NCBI RefSeq assembly: GCF_012927415.1
Contig: NZ_JABBPF010000021.1
Span: forward strand, 1-57,008
Length of the DNA: 57,008 nucleotides
Source: Polaromonas sp.
Lineage (GTDB): Bacteria; Pseudomonadota; Gammaproteobacteria; Burkholderiales; Burkholderiaceae_C
Direction of reading: 5' to 3'
Each line of letters starts with the position of its first letter. Position 1 is the first letter of the stretch. The notes under the pieces are model-generated. The model did no database searches. It saw only the letters and a program-made list of their open reading frames with translations, and was not told the DNA's origin. The translations under genes were made by a program, and so were the position numbers. Positions 20,370 to 29,829 of the stretch are shown one piece after another.

Positions 20370-21008
20370 TTAAAGCAGTGAATAGCGAAGCGGCCTGCGG
20401 CGGGCTGGCTCAGGCGGTCCGGATGATGCCGCTGGGTCGGTGGCCATGTCGGCCGCTTCCCGGACGGCAGCAATACGCTGGACAAAGCGGGCTGCCTGTG
20501 CCGGCGTTGCAGCCTCAAAACCGTCTTCAAACGCCACCACCCGCAAGCCGCGGCACAGCGCCAGCAGTTCGCCCGGGCGCAGCAAGAAGTCAGGCCGGGA
20601 GGGCTTGCCGACCGTTTCGTTACCTTGGGCAAAGGTTTCGTAAATCAGCACGCCGCCCGGTGCCAGACTGTCCAGCAGTGTGGGAAGCAGCGGGCGCCAG
20701 AGGTAATTGGTCACGACGACCGCGGCAAACTGTCGACCGGCAAAAGGCCAGGGCCCGTTCTCGATATCGGCCACCACGGCCTCGCAGGCATGGGCTGGAA
20801 TTGCTATGGATTCAATAGCTTCCAGTGACCGGTCTACCGCGACAAGCCGGTGATTTCTCGAATAAAACCAGCGGGCGTGCCGGCCGTGTCCACAAGCCAC
20901 GTCCAGCACGACGCCCGAGTTGGCAACCAGGCCCGACCAGCGCTGAACCCAGGCAGAAGGCAGCTCCAGGCCGTGCGCGCCTTGTGTTTTCAGGGCCGGT
21001 GCTTTCAT
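20370..21008 (-). CDS. Class I SAM-dependent methyltransferase
   Basis: A 212-residue methyltransferase with the SAM motif [17 protein letters not shown], the acidic strand LVAVDRS, and motif II-like [15 protein letters not shown], then [14 protein letters not shown]. The frame extends upstream without family resemblance; ATG 21008 ([10 protein letters not shown]) is chosen. Similar small methyltransferases are found near bamC/dapA in related genomes, but the substrate is unknown. It contains a GCTAT repeat (20803) read as AIESIAI. Separated from dapA by 91 bases. Confidence 0.85.
   Translation of the reverse strand: MKAPALKTQGAHGLELPSAWVQRWSGLVANSGVVLDVACGHGRHARWFYSRNHRLVAVDRSLEAIESIAIPAHACEAVVADIENGPWPFAGRQFAAVVVTNYLWRPLLPTLLDSLAPGGVLIYETFAQGNETVGKPSRPDFLLRPGELLALCRGLRVVAFEDGFEAATPAQAARFVQRIAAVREAADMATDPAASSGPPEPARRRPLRYSLL
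20803..20819. repeat. GCTAT-N7-ATAGC repeat, copy 3
   Basis: GCTATGGATTCAATAGC with perfect arms, inside the methyltransferase coding sequence. Confidence 0.5.
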
Positions 21009-21080
21009 CACAAGCGCATGCCGAAAGCGGGCGCGGCCGGCGCCAAGGCGCGGCGAGGGTAGTTTGCAGTCTCTGCATTT

Positions 21081-21097
21081 ACTATCATTTTCATAGC
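21081..21097. repeat. GCTAT-N7-ATAGC repeat, copy 4
   Basis: ACTATCATTTTCATAGC, one base off the arm consensus, in the gap upstream of the methyltransferase. Its right flank (GCCGATACTTGTTGGACTTG, 21105-21124) resembles the flank of copy 1 (GCCGTAAATACTGGACAAGA), so the larger repeat unit seems to be present. Confidence 0.55.
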
Positions 21098-21156
21098 TAC
21101 TGGTGCCGATACTTGTTGGACTTGATGCCGAAATGATCAAAAAACCAGACTTTGGC

Positions 21157-21276
21157 TTAAAAACATGCCCACACCTGGTTGGCCAGCGTGAACATGAAGT
21201 CAGGCCGGGTGTAGAGGAAAAAGACCGCCAGCGATGCCATGATGGCGGCAGCCCATAAAGCAATTTTGCGGGCCAA
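21157..21276 (-). CDS. 39-residue single-pass membrane peptide
   Basis: A small open frame starting with TTG two bases after the MFS stop codon (TGAATTG) and ending TAA. It would encode a basic start (ARKIALWAAA), one membrane helix (IMASLAVFFLYT) and a short tail (RPDFMFTLANQVWACF). The hydrophobic segment, positive-inside start, and tight coupling to the MFS gene make it a plausible gene; an internal ATG at 21240 would give 27 residues. I believe related genomes carry similar peptides, but cannot verify it. It could also be chance. Confidence 0.5.
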   Translation of the reverse strand: MARKIALWAAAIMASLAVFFLYTRPDFMFTLANQVWACF

Positions 21277-21277
21277 T

Positions 21278-22519
21278 TCAGGCTTCCTGCGGCAGTTTAC
21301 CGTGATGGCTGCGTGAAATGGGTGCTTCGCGCACCGGCAAATTCACCAGCGCCGCGAAGATTCCCAACGCTATGGCGATGTACCAGACGATGTCATAACT
21401 GCCTGTGCGGTCATACAAATAGCCGCCCAGCCAGACGCCCATGAAGGAGCCAATCTGGTGGCTGAAGAAAATAAAACCGCTCAACATTGACAAATGCTGG
21501 ATGCCAAAGATTTGCGCCACCATGGCGTTGGTTGGCGGAATGGTTGACAGCCATAGTAGGCCCATGAGGCTGGCAAAAAGGTAGACGCTGGCCGGGCTCA
21601 GTGGCGCGGCCAGAAACACCGCAATGACGATGGTCCGCGACAAATAAATTGTCGCCAGAATTTTCTTCTTGGCGATTCGTTGGCCCAGTGCGCCTGCGGC
21701 ATAGGTGCCAAAGACATTAAAAAGGCCAATCAGCGCCAGCGCGTAACTGGCCACCTGCGGCGACAGGCCCTTGTCCCTGAGGTAACTGGGCATGTGTACG
21801 CCAATGAAGACCACCTGAAAGCCGCAAACAAAATAACCGGCCATCAGCAACTGGAAGCTTGGGTATTTCAGCGCCTCGCGCAGCGCCTGGCCGATGCTTT
21901 GTTGGCGCCTGGCGGAGCTGATGCCTGCAAAACTGCCCTCGCGCAGGCCCAGCGCCATTGGCACTATCAACAAGACAGCGCCGCTCAGCACCAGCAAGGC
22001 GGTCTGCCAGCCCAGACTGCTGATCAGGAAACCTTCGGTGGGCACCATCAAAAACTGGCCGAAAGAGCCTGCAGCAGCCGCCACCCCCATTGCCCACGAG
22101 CGCTTCTCAGCCGGAATATTGCGGCCGATCACGCCGTAAATCACGGCATAGGTGGTGCCTGCCTGAGCTGCGCCGATCAATACCCCGGCAGTCAGCGTAA
22201 ACAGCAGGCCGGTCGGCGAAAGCGCCATGCCGGCCAGGCCGAGCGCGTACAACACAGCGCCGCCCGCAATCACCCGGAAAGCGCCAAACCGGTCGGCCAC
22301 CATGCCCGCGAAAATGCCAAAAATTCCCCACGAAAGGTTTTGTATAGCAATCGCAAAGGCAAAGGTTTCGCGCGTCCAGCCTTGCGCTTGGGTGATAGGT
22401 TGCAGCCACAGACCGAAACCGTGCCGAATGCCCATCGAGAGCGTGACAATGGCCGCGCCGAAGGCCAAAACCTGCAACATCGAAAGTTTTCGGGGGGAGA
22501 AAAGGATGCTTGTAACCAT
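21278..22519 (-). CDS. MFS transporter
   Basis: A 413-residue major facilitator protein with about 12 membrane helices. The first loop has the family signature GMVADRFGAFRV, and the middle loop carries LRDKG and RIAKKK basic segments. The N-terminal GIRHGFGLWLQPITQAQGW is like that of monocarboxylate/oxalate-formate-type MFS members, so an organic acid is a reasonable but unproven substrate. Followed by a possible 39-residue membrane peptide. Confidence 0.88.
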   Translation of the reverse strand: MVTSILFSPRKLSMLQVLAFGAAIVTLSMGIRHGFGLWLQPITQAQGWTRETFAFAIAIQNLSWGIFGIFAGMVADRFGAFRVIAGGAVLYALGLAGMALSPTGLLFTLTAGVLIGAAQAGTTYAVIYGVIGRNIPAEKRSWAMGVAAAAGSFGQFLMVPTEGFLISSLGWQTALLVLSGAVLLIVPMALGLREGSFAGISSARRQQSIGQALREALKYPSFQLLMAGYFVCGFQVVFIGVHMPSYLRDKGLSPQVASYALALIGLFNVFGTYAAGALGQRIAKKKILATIYLSRTIVIAVFLAAPLSPASVYLFASLMGLLWLSTIPPTNAMVAQIFGIQHLSMLSGFIFFSHQIGSFMGVWLGGYLYDRTGSYDIVWYIAIALGIFAALVNLPVREAPISRSHHGKLPQEA

Positions 22520-22576
22520 CGGGCGACCTTAACGAAAATGCCTGACGGCGCTGTTACTTTTGAAAAATCTGGTGGT

Positions 22577-22822
22577 TCAGGAGGCTGTTGCCTCAGGTTC
22601 GGTTTTCATGGCGCCCCGGATGTTCATGATGATCAAACCCACCTGAAGCACGACCAACGCCCACGACTGCGACTTAACGCCCCAAATGATCCAGAGCAAG
22701 TTGCTGATTAAAAAAACCCAGAATCCCCAGTTCCGCTTGCTGATTCCCCTGGAGGCCACCAGCCAGGACGCAATGAGCGTGACCGCCATCGCAGGCCACT
22801 GAAGCAAGTCCAAATAGTCCAA
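22577..22822 (-). CDS. Small three-helix membrane protein
   Basis: Not recognised by name. The 81-residue product has three predicted membrane helices (PAMAVTLIASWLVAS, WGFWVFLISNLLWIIWGV, WALVVLQVGLIIMNIRGA) with a conserved-looking Asn-Leu-Leu-Trp-Ile-Ile-Trp-Gly middle. Short proteins with this pattern are sometimes annotated as YgjV- or SWEET-like, which I cannot confirm. It lies 57 bases upstream of the MFS gene on the same strand. Confidence 0.65.
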   Translation of the reverse strand: MDYLDLLQWPAMAVTLIASWLVASRGISKRNWGFWVFLISNLLWIIWGVKSQSWALVVLQVGLIIMNIRGAMKTEPEATAS

Positions 22823-22920
22823 TTGGTCCCCTCTGGTTGTGTTATTTCAACCTACCTATTGTGTCAAAAAAGCGTAATTCGTATTTGAATCCGCCATAAA
22901 ACGGACAGACGTAAGGTAAC

Positions 22921-22950
22921 TTCACTAACTTCACTAACTTCACTAACTTC
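22921..22950. repeat. Tandem 9-bp repeat
   Basis: Three exact copies of TTCACTAAC (22921-22947) plus a partial one, in the gap between divergent genes upstream of parE. No function is evident. Confidence 0.85.
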
Positions 22951-23020
22951 CCAAGACGCCAAGGCCGAGTGAGCGCAGTCTTACCCCGATGCACAGTAGC
23001 GAAGTTTTCAGCTAGTTGGG

Positions 23021-23036
23021 CTGTATATTTGTACAG
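23021..23036. promoter_or_regulatory. LexA-like box upstream of parE
   Basis: CTGTATATTTGTACAG matches the CTGT-N8-ACAG SOS box of gamma- and many betaproteobacteria, with an AT-rich centre and a TA after it as in the extended consensus. It ends 47 bases before the parE ATG, where a repressor could cover the promoter. No other matching box was noticed in the window. Confidence 0.6.
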
Positions 23037-23058
23037 TAAGCCAAACAGCCCGGCTTAC
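23036..23058. promoter_or_regulatory. Inverted repeat in the parE leader
   Basis: GTAAGCC (23036-23042) and GGCTTAC (23052-23058) form perfect arms around a 9-base spacer, overlapping the last base of the LexA-like box. It could be a second operator or an RNA hairpin. Confidence 0.5.
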
Positions 23059-23083
23059 AATTGGCGTAATTATTTCAATTGCC

Positions 23084-25063
23084 ATGGCCGACAAAAATTC
23101 CAGAGATGCCCCTGTTTATTCCGAAAGCTCGATCCGCGTGCTCAAGGGCCTGGAGCCCGTCAAGCAGCGCCCAGGCATGTACACGCGCACCGACAACCCG
23201 CTGCACATCATCCAGGAAGTGCTGGACAACTCGGCCGATGAAGCACTTGCCGGGCATGGAAAAAAACTCAAGGTCATCTTGCACACCGACGGTTCGGTGA
23301 CGGTGGAAGACGACGGCCGCGGCATCCCGTTTGGCCTGCACCCGGAAGAAAAAGCGCCGGTGCTCGAGTTGGTGTTCACCCGGCTGCACGCGGGCGGCAA
23401 GTTTGATAAGGGTAAGGGCGGCGCCTACAGTTTTTCGGGCGGTTTGCATGGCGTGGGTGTTAGCGTGACAAATGCGCTGTCCAAACGGCTTGAAGTCAGC
23501 TCTTACCGTGACGGCAAGGTCGCCATTCTGGCTTTTTCCGGCGGGGACGTCATTGAGCCGTTGGTCTTGCGCAAAAGCGAAGGCGGCGACCGCAAATCCG
23601 GCACCACGGTGCGCGCCTGGCCCGACGCCAAATATTTCGAATCCCCGGCTTTGCCGATGGCCGAGCTGACGCATCTGCTGCGCAGCAAGGCAGTGCTGAT
23701 GCCGGGAGTCACTGTCACGCTGACAAACGAGAAAACGAAGGACATACAAACCTGGGTTTTTAAGGGTGGCCTGCGTGACTACCTGATGCAGACACTGAGC
23801 GCTGACCTGGTGATTCCGATGTTTGAAAGCGAAGGCTTTGCCGATGCCTCGCACGAGGCCTTTGCTGAAGGCGAGGGCGCCAGCTGGTGCGTCGCCTTCA
23901 CTGAAGACGGCCAGTCGGTGCGTGAAAGCTACGTCAACCTGATTCCGACCAGCGCTGGCGGCACGCATGAAAGCGGTCTGCGCGATGGCCTGTTCAATGC
24001 TGTCAAAAGCTTTATCGAGCTGCATTCGTTGCTGCCCAAGGGCGTCAAACTGTTGCCCGAAGACGTGTTCGCGAGAGCAAGCTATGTGCTGAGCGCAAAG
24101 GTGCTGGACCCGCAGTTCCAGGGCCAGATCAAGGAACGCCTGAATTCGCGCGATGCCGTTCGCCTGGTCTCAAGTTTTGTGCGTCCGTCGCTTGAGCTGT
24201 GGCTGAACCAGCATGTCGAATACGGCAAAAAGCTGGCCGAGCTCGCCATCAAGGCAGCGCAGACGCGCCAGAAGGCGGGCCAGAAAGTTGAAAAGCGCAG
24301 GGGCTCGGGCGTGGCCGTGCTGCCAGGCAAGCTGACCGATTGCGAAAGCAAGGATCTGGCGAACAACGAGGTGTTCCTGGTTGAGGGTGATTCGGCCGGC
24401 GGCAGCGCCAAGATGGGCCGCGACAAGGAAAGCCAGGCGATCCTGCCGCTGCGCGGCAAGGTGCTCAACACCTGGGAGGTCGACCGCGACCGCCTGTTTG
24501 CCAACACCGAGATTCACGACATCGCCGTTGCCATCGGGGTTGACCCGCACGGTCCCGACGACACGCCGGACCTGAGCGGCTTGCGCTACGGCAAGGTCTG
24601 TATCCTGAGCGACGCTGACGTGGACGGCTCGCACATCCAGGTGCTGCTGCTCACGCTGTTTTTCCGCCACTTCCCCAAACTGATAGCAACCGGCCATGTC
24701 TATGTGGCGCGGCCGCCACTGTACCGAGTCGATGCGCCGGCGCGCGGCAAAAAGCCGGCGTCCAAGGTCTATGCGCTGGATGAGGGCGAATTGAGCGCCA
24801 TTCTGGATAAACTGCGCAAGGACGGCGTGCGCGAAGGCGCGTGGAGCATCAGCCGCTTCAAGGGCCTGGGCGAGATGAGCGCTGAACAACTGTGGGACAC
24901 CACGCTTAACCCCGACACCCGCCGCCTTCTTCCCGTGCAACTGGGCAACCAGGATTTTCTGCAGACCGAGAGCCTGATTACCAAACTGATGGGCAAGGGC
25001 GAAGCGGCAGCCCGCCGCGAACTGATGGAGTTGCACGGCGACGCCGTGGAAATTGATATTTGA
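23084..25063 (+). CDS. parE: DNA topoisomerase IV subunit B
   Basis: ATPase subunit of topoisomerase IV, which unlinks daughter chromosomes. The 659-residue protein has the GHKL ATPase domain (EVLDNSADEALAG, EDDGRGIP, GGLHGVGVSVTNA), a transducer domain, the TOPRIM domain (LVEGDSAGGSAKMGRD and LSDADVDGSHIQ) and the C-terminal RFKGLGEMS segment. Length fits ParE rather than GyrB. First gene of a parE-transglycosylase-GGDEF-parC run, with a LexA-like box upstream. Confidence 0.96.
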   Translation: MADKNSRDAPVYSESSIRVLKGLEPVKQRPGMYTRTDNPLHIIQEVLDNSADEALAGHGKKLKVILHTDGSVTVEDDGRGIPFGLHPEEKAPVLELVFTRLHAGGKFDKGKGGAYSFSGGLHGVGVSVTNALSKRLEVSSYRDGKVAILAFSGGDVIEPLVLRKSEGGDRKSGTTVRAWPDAKYFESPALPMAELTHLLRSKAVLMPGVTVTLTNEKTKDIQTWVFKGGLRDYLMQTLSADLVIPMFESEGFADASHEAFAEGEGASWCVAFTEDGQSVRESYVNLIPTSAGGTHESGLRDGLFNAVKSFIELHSLLPKGVKLLPEDVFARASYVLSAKVLDPQFQGQIKERLNSRDAVRLVSSFVRPSLELWLNQHVEYGKKLAELAIKAAQTRQKAGQKVEKRRGSGVAVLPGKLTDCESKDLANNEVFLVEGDSAGGSAKMGRDKESQAILPLRGKVLNTWEVDRDRLFANTEIHDIAVAIGVDPHGPDDTPDLSGLRYGKVCILSDADVDGSHIQVLLLTLFFRHFPKLIATGHVYVARPPLYRVDAPARGKKPASKVYALDEGELSAILDKLRKDGVREGAWSISRFKGLGEMSAEQLWDTTLNPDTRRLLPVQLGNQDFLQTESLITKLMGKGEAAARRELMELHGDAVEIDI

Positions 25064-25116
25064 TGAATTCTTGCGCGAATGTTTTGACGGTCCTAAATCT
25101 GCTATTCCGCTGGATT

Positions 25117-25941
25117 ATGCGGACACGCCCAAGCGGTAGCCATACCGGCTGGTGCGCGCTGGGCTTGCCCTTGCTGGTTCTGGTTGCCTGGCAGCCGACG
25201 ACCGCCCGCGCCGACATGTGGCGCTACGTGGATGCACAAGGTGTTTCCCATTTTTCCGGGGCGCAACTGGACAGGCGCTATCAGCTGTTATTCCGCGGGG
25301 CAGAGAATTTCACTGCGGGTGTCGGCAAGGCCGCAGTCGGCGGAGCCAGCCGGCCAAGCTTCGGGGCTGCTGCCTCGCCAAAGCAGCTCACCTATTTTGA
25401 TGTGTCGCCCAATTACAAGGCCGTCAAGCATCTGCTGCGTGAAGCCTCGCAGACGCATGGCATTGATTACGAATTGCTGCAGGCGGTGATCGCCACCGAG
25501 TCTGGCTTCAACGCCCAGGCGGTTTCCCCGAAAGGCGCGGTCGGGCTGATGCAGCTGATTCCCCCAACGGCGGAGCGGTATGGAGTGAAGGCCGACAAGG
25601 ATTCCCCGATCAAGAAAAAGCTCACGGATCCGCGCACCAATCTTCGCGCCGGCTCCAGCTACCTCAGTGACCTCATCAAGCTGTTTCCGGGCCAGCTCGA
25701 ACTGGCCATCGCAGCCTATAACGCCGGAGAGGGCGCGGTGCAACGGGCGGGCAACAAGATACCGAACTACCCCGAAACCATAAACTACGTCAAAACCGTG
25801 ATGCAGCTCTACACCCTGCTCAAGCCGCCGGCCGTGGGTGGCGTTGCTTCATCCGGCAGGATCCGCATGGAAATGATGGGCGGCAGTCCGGCCGCAGTGC
25901 TTTCCAGCGCTGCGCCAGAGGCCCAGACCGTGCGGGATTGA
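25117..25941 (+). CDS. Lytic transglycosylase with DUF4124 region
   Basis: Periplasmic peptidoglycan-cleaving enzyme. After a signal peptide (LGLPLLVLVAWQPTTARA) comes a DUF4124-like strand (DMWRYVDAQGVSHFSG) and then a Slt-type transglycosylase domain with the catalytic Glu in VIATESGFN, followed by GAVGLMQLIPPTAERYGV and AIAAYNAGEGAVQRA. The start is unsure: ATG 25117 gives a normal signal peptide; ATG 25063, overlapping the parE stop, gives a long leader. The stop overlaps the beginning of the next gene's region by coupling. Confidence 0.9.
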   Translation: MRTRPSGSHTGWCALGLPLLVLVAWQPTTARADMWRYVDAQGVSHFSGAQLDRRYQLLFRGAENFTAGVGKAAVGGASRPSFGAAASPKQLTYFDVSPNYKAVKHLLREASQTHGIDYELLQAVIATESGFNAQAVSPKGAVGLMQLIPPTAERYGVKADKDSPIKKKLTDPRTNLRAGSSYLSDLIKLFPGQLELAIAAYNAGEGAVQRAGNKIPNYPETINYVKTVMQLYTLLKPPAVGGVASSGRIRMEMMGGSPAAVLSSAAPEAQTVRD

Positions 25942-25946
25942 CGGTC

Positions 25947-27143
25947 ATGCACCTTGCGTTCAGTCCAGGCGTTTTTGCGCTCGGTATCGTGGCGGGCGTG
26001 CTGGGTCTGGTGCTGCTGCTCAGCCTGATTGTTGGCTATGCTTATGACGAGCAAACACTGCTGGGGCTGGCGGCGTATCTGTCCTTCATGGTGGTAGCCG
26101 CGCTGGTGGCTCAGCGCCTGCAGGTCAATGACGAACTCATCCAGCGCGGGTTGCTGGTGGTCGGTCCTGCATTGATTGCCGGGCTGCAGATGTGGCTGCT
26201 GAAAAACCGGCAGGCCACTGCGCAGGTCAAGCTTGGCCTGGCGGTCATGATGCTGGTCAGCTTGGGCTTGTTGGGCTTTTATGCATGGCTTGGTCCCGGG
26301 GAATATGCGCCAGCCGCAGCTTTCGCATGGGTTGCAGTGCTGCTCGTTTTTTCCGCGTATCTGGTGCGGCAGTCCCGGGATACCGCAGGTCCCTGGAAAT
26401 GGTGGTTGGTGATCGGGCATGGAGGCGGGCTGGCGACAGCCCTATGTTTTCTGGCTGGCCTGGCACGGGCGAGCCAGGCCTACTGGCCAGTAGTGCTGAT
26501 GCTTTTGTTGCAAGTGCCGCCGATTTACCTGTCGCTGGTGTGGCGCAGCCGCTTGCTCAATGAAAGCCGCTTGCGCAGCTTCTGGGCCAATGTCACCGAC
26601 CCGCTGACCGGTTTGGCGACCACCAATGTGTTGGTGGAACGGCTGATGCGGGTGATGTCGCGTTCCCAGCAAGGCGCTGCCGGAAGCGCACTGTTCCTGA
26701 TTGAAGTGAAGAACTGGCAGGGCCTGCTGAACCAGCTGGGTGCGGAATTCAATGAAAAAATGCTGCTGGAAGCGGCGCTGCGATTGAGACGCCCGATCGG
26801 GGACAACGATCTTGCCGTGCGCATTAGCGGCGGGCGATTTGCAGTGCTTGCACAAGGCCTGTCGGGGGCAGAGGAGATCAATGCGCTGGCGACCCGCCTG
26901 GTGGTGAGCGGTTTGCGGATCGACAGTCCACTGCTGTCCGGCGTGGAGTTTCATTTTCGTGTGATTGTCAGCGACCTTAAGGCAAGTCCGCCGCTGGCGC
27001 TGGCGGCGACGCAGGCCTGGCTGACGGCATTGACCGAGCATTTCAAACGCTGGCCCGGCAGTCACCGCTCGCGCAGCATACTGATAGTCGCCAATAGCGG
27101 AATGAAGCCGCCCGATGGACCGAAAATCGACTCTGAATATTAG
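25947..27143 (+). CDS. Membrane protein with degenerate GGDEF domain
   Basis: A 398-residue protein with six to seven membrane helices in the first 190 residues, then a GGDEF-like domain (start VTDPLTGLATTNVLVERL). The signature that should read GG(D/E)EF is Ser294-Gly-Gly-Arg-Phe298, lacking the acidic catalytic residue, so it is unlikely to make cyclic di-GMP; it may bind a nucleotide or have a structural role. The ATG at 25947 is preferred over a TTG nine bases upstream. Between a lytic transglycosylase and parC on the same strand. Confidence 0.8.
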   Translation: MHLAFSPGVFALGIVAGVLGLVLLLSLIVGYAYDEQTLLGLAAYLSFMVVAALVAQRLQVNDELIQRGLLVVGPALIAGLQMWLLKNRQATAQVKLGLAVMMLVSLGLLGFYAWLGPGEYAPAAAFAWVAVLLVFSAYLVRQSRDTAGPWKWWLVIGHGGGLATALCFLAGLARASQAYWPVVLMLLLQVPPIYLSLVWRSRLLNESRLRSFWANVTDPLTGLATTNVLVERLMRVMSRSQQGAAGSALFLIEVKNWQGLLNQLGAEFNEKMLLEAALRLRRPIGDNDLAVRISGGRFAVLAQGLSGAEEINALATRLVVSGLRIDSPLLSGVEFHFRVIVSDLKASPPLALAATQAWLTALTEHFKRWPGSHRSRSILIVANSGMKPPDGPKIDSEY

Positions 27144-27212
27144 TGCTTTGCCTGATGCCATCGGTGTGCAGAGCCATCGCACAACACCCTGTCCAACCTG
27201 AGCAAATTCACC

Positions 27213-29567
27213 ATGGATCTTTTTACGCCGGACGCTCCAGCCCGGGACCCCGAACCCGCCGACCAGGATTGCCTTGCCGCCTACGCGCAGCGCGCCTACT
27301 TGGAGTATGCGCTGAGCGTTGTCAAAGGCAGGGCTCTGCCCGATGTCTGCGATGGCCAAAAACCGGTGCAGCGGCGCATTTTGTACAGCATGGCGCGCAT
27401 GGGCCTGGGTTTTGGCGGGACCAACAACGCCACCGGTGCGCGACCGGTCAAAAGCGCGCGCGTGGTGGGCGATGTGCTGGGCCGCTTTCACCCGCACGGC
27501 GACCAGGCTGCGTATGACGCGCTGGTGCGCATGGCGCAGGACTTTTCGCAACGCTACCCGCTGATCGACGGGCAGGGCAATTTCGGCAGCCGTGACGGCG
27601 ATGGCGCCGCTGCGATGCGTTACACCGAGGCGCGCCTGAGCCGCATCACCAGCTTGCTGATGGAAGAGATCGACGAAGGCACGGTCGACTTCATCCCCAA
27701 CTACGACGGATCGACCGAAGAGCCGCGCCAGTTGCCGGCACGCCTGCCCTTCACGCTGCTCAACGGAGCGAGTGGTATTGCGGTCGGCCTGGCGACCGAA
27801 ATCCCGAGCCACAACCTGCGTGAAGTGGCCAATGCATGCGTCGCCCTCATCAAAACCCCCAAGCTCGGCGACGAAGAGTTATATACGCTGATCGCGGGCC
27901 CCGACTACCCTGGTGGCGCGCAAATTATCTCCAACGACGCAGAGATTGCCGCGGCTTACCGCACCGGGCGCGGTTCGCTCAAGGTGCGCGCGCGCTGGAA
28001 GATCGAAGAACTGGCGCGCGGCCAGTGGCAACTGGTGGTGCAGGAGCTGCCGCCCGGCGTTAGCACGCAGCGGGTACTGGAAGAAATTGAGGAAATCACC
28101 AATCCCAAGATTAAGCTCGGCAAAAAGGCGCTCAGCCTGGACCAGGTGCAACTCAAACAGTTGATGCTGTCGGTGCTCGATGTGGTGCGCGACGAATCGA
28201 GCAAGGACGCGGCTGTGCGCCTTGTTTTTGAGCCTAAGACCAGCAAAATATCTCAAGCCGAACTCATCAATACTCTGCTGGCGCACACCAGTCTGGAGAG
28301 TTCGTCTTCCATCAACCTGACGATGGTCGGCCTGGATGGTCGGCCGACTCAGAAATCTCTGCGACAGATGCTGACCGAGTGGATCGCGTTTCGCCAGATC
28401 ACGATTGAAAAGCGCTCGCAGCATCGGCTAGACAAGGTGCTGGCTCGCATCCATATTCTTGAAGGGCGGCAGCTAGTGCTGCTCAATATCGACGAAGTGA
28501 TCGCCATCATTCGTCAGTCTGACGAACCAAAGTCGGCACTGATGGAACGTTTCAGCTTGAGCGACCGACAGGCCGAGGACATTCTTGAAATCCGCTTGCG
28601 CCAGCTCGCCCGACTGGAAGCCATCAAGATCGAGCAGGAGCTCAAATCCCTGCGCGAAGAGCAGGGCAGGCTCGAAGAAATCCTGGGCAGTCCTACGGCG
28701 CTGCGCCGCTTGATGGTCAGGGAAATAGAAGCAGACGCGAAAATGTTTTCTGATCCGCGTCGCACGTTGATACAGGCCGACAAAAAGGTGGTGCTGGACG
28801 TCAAGGTGCTTGACGAGCCCGTCACCGTCGTTGTCAGCAGCAACGGTTGGGTGCGTGCCCGCAGCGGCCATGGCCATGATTCGGCAAGTTTTGCCTTCAA
28901 GGCGGGAGATGCGCTTTACAGCACTTACGAGTGCCGCACCGTCGACACCTTGCTGGCCTTTGGCAGCAATGGCCGCGTTTACTCAGTAGCCGTGGCGATA
29001 TTGCCCGGCGCGCGCGGCGACGGCCAGCCGGTTACGACGCTGATCGAGCTGGAATCGGGCACGCAATTGCGGCACTACTTTGCCGGGCCTGCCGTTGCGA
29101 CGCTGCTGCTGTCCAGTTCGGGCGGCTACGGCTTCCTGGCCACGGTAGAGGGGTTGAGTTCACGCAACAAAAGTGGCAAGGCCTTTATCGTGCTGGGCGA
29201 AGGCGAAACGGTTTGCCGTCCGTCGCATGCCAAGGGTAGCACCGGCGCCCAGCCGCTATTGTCGGCGACGCATGTGGCATGTGCTTCCACCAGCGGACGC
29301 ATCCTCACGTTTGACATCAACGAACTCAAGCAGATGGACAAAGGCGGACGGGGGCTGGTTTTGATTGACCTGGACACCAAAGATACGCTGGCCGGCGCGG
29401 CGGCGTACACCCGAAGCGTGAGTATTGAAGGCATAGGGCGGGGCAGCAAGTCGCGCGAGGAAACGCTGGAAATCCGCAGCTTGAACAATGCTCGGTCGGC
29501 GAGGGCACGCAAGGGCAAGGCGGCGGATCTGGGTTTCAAACCGACTGGAATTGTTCGGGTTGAGTGA
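27213..29567 (+). CDS. parC: DNA topoisomerase IV subunit A
   Basis: DNA-cleaving subunit of topoisomerase IV. The 784-residue protein has the winged-helix breakage domain with [16 protein letters not shown], the [17 protein letters not shown] quinolone-region segment and the catalytic Tyr137 in AMRYTEARL; the tower and coiled-coil region follow; and the C-terminal beta-pinwheel lacks the GyrA box, as expected for ParC. At the residue matching E. coli ParC Ser80 a Gln is seen. Last gene of the parE-parC run. Confidence 0.96.
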   Translation: MDLFTPDAPARDPEPADQDCLAAYAQRAYLEYALSVVKGRALPDVCDGQKPVQRRILYSMARMGLGFGGTNNATGARPVKSARVVGDVLGRFHPHGDQAAYDALVRMAQDFSQRYPLIDGQGNFGSRDGDGAAAMRYTEARLSRITSLLMEEIDEGTVDFIPNYDGSTEEPRQLPARLPFTLLNGASGIAVGLATEIPSHNLREVANACVALIKTPKLGDEELYTLIAGPDYPGGAQIISNDAEIAAAYRTGRGSLKVRARWKIEELARGQWQLVVQELPPGVSTQRVLEEIEEITNPKIKLGKKALSLDQVQLKQLMLSVLDVVRDESSKDAAVRLVFEPKTSKISQAELINTLLAHTSLESSSSINLTMVGLDGRPTQKSLRQMLTEWIAFRQITIEKRSQHRLDKVLARIHILEGRQLVLLNIDEVIAIIRQSDEPKSALMERFSLSDRQAEDILEIRLRQLARLEAIKIEQELKSLREEQGRLEEILGSPTALRRLMVREIEADAKMFSDPRRTLIQADKKVVLDVKVLDEPVTVVVSSNGWVRARSGHGHDSASFAFKAGDALYSTYECRTVDTLLAFGSNGRVYSVAVAILPGARGDGQPVTTLIELESGTQLRHYFAGPAVATLLLSSSGGYGFLATVEGLSSRNKSGKAFIVLGEGETVCRPSHAKGSTGAQPLLSATHVACASTSGRILTFDINELKQMDKGGRGLVLIDLDTKDTLAGAAAYTRSVSIEGIGRGSKSREETLEIRSLNNARSARARKGKAADLGFKPTGIVRVE

Positions 29568-29829
29568 TGAGAGTTGCCGCCGGCACGGTAGAGTTAAATT
29601 TTTTCAGCTAAGTCGTTTCATACGGAACTGGCGTCGTGGAAAGACTAGATGCTTTTTTCCTTTCGGGTCAACTCGCGGCGACCAGTCGCATTTTTTACGG
29701 GTGAAGCTTGCTCAGAACTTTGAACCTACTTTGCGGAGCGGAACCCGTCGAGTCGCCGGTTTTTAGCGATTAGAGGGACATCTCGATGGGTTGCTGCCGG
29801 TTTCGTAGACACCTTGTTACGGTGTAAGG
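29568..29829. other. Non-coding stretch after parC
   Basis: No convincing gene, terminator or RNA seen in these 262 bases. The right part (about 29806-29829, GTAGACACCTTGTTACGGTGT) has ACACC/GGTGT arms and could be the end of the IS3-type element whose scrap follows. Confidence 0.4.

Noticed and set aside
26442-27812. 456-codon minus-strand open frame across the GGDEF gene and parC start
   Set aside because: Crosses two clear plus-strand genes; Arg/His/Gln-rich composition of antisense frames.
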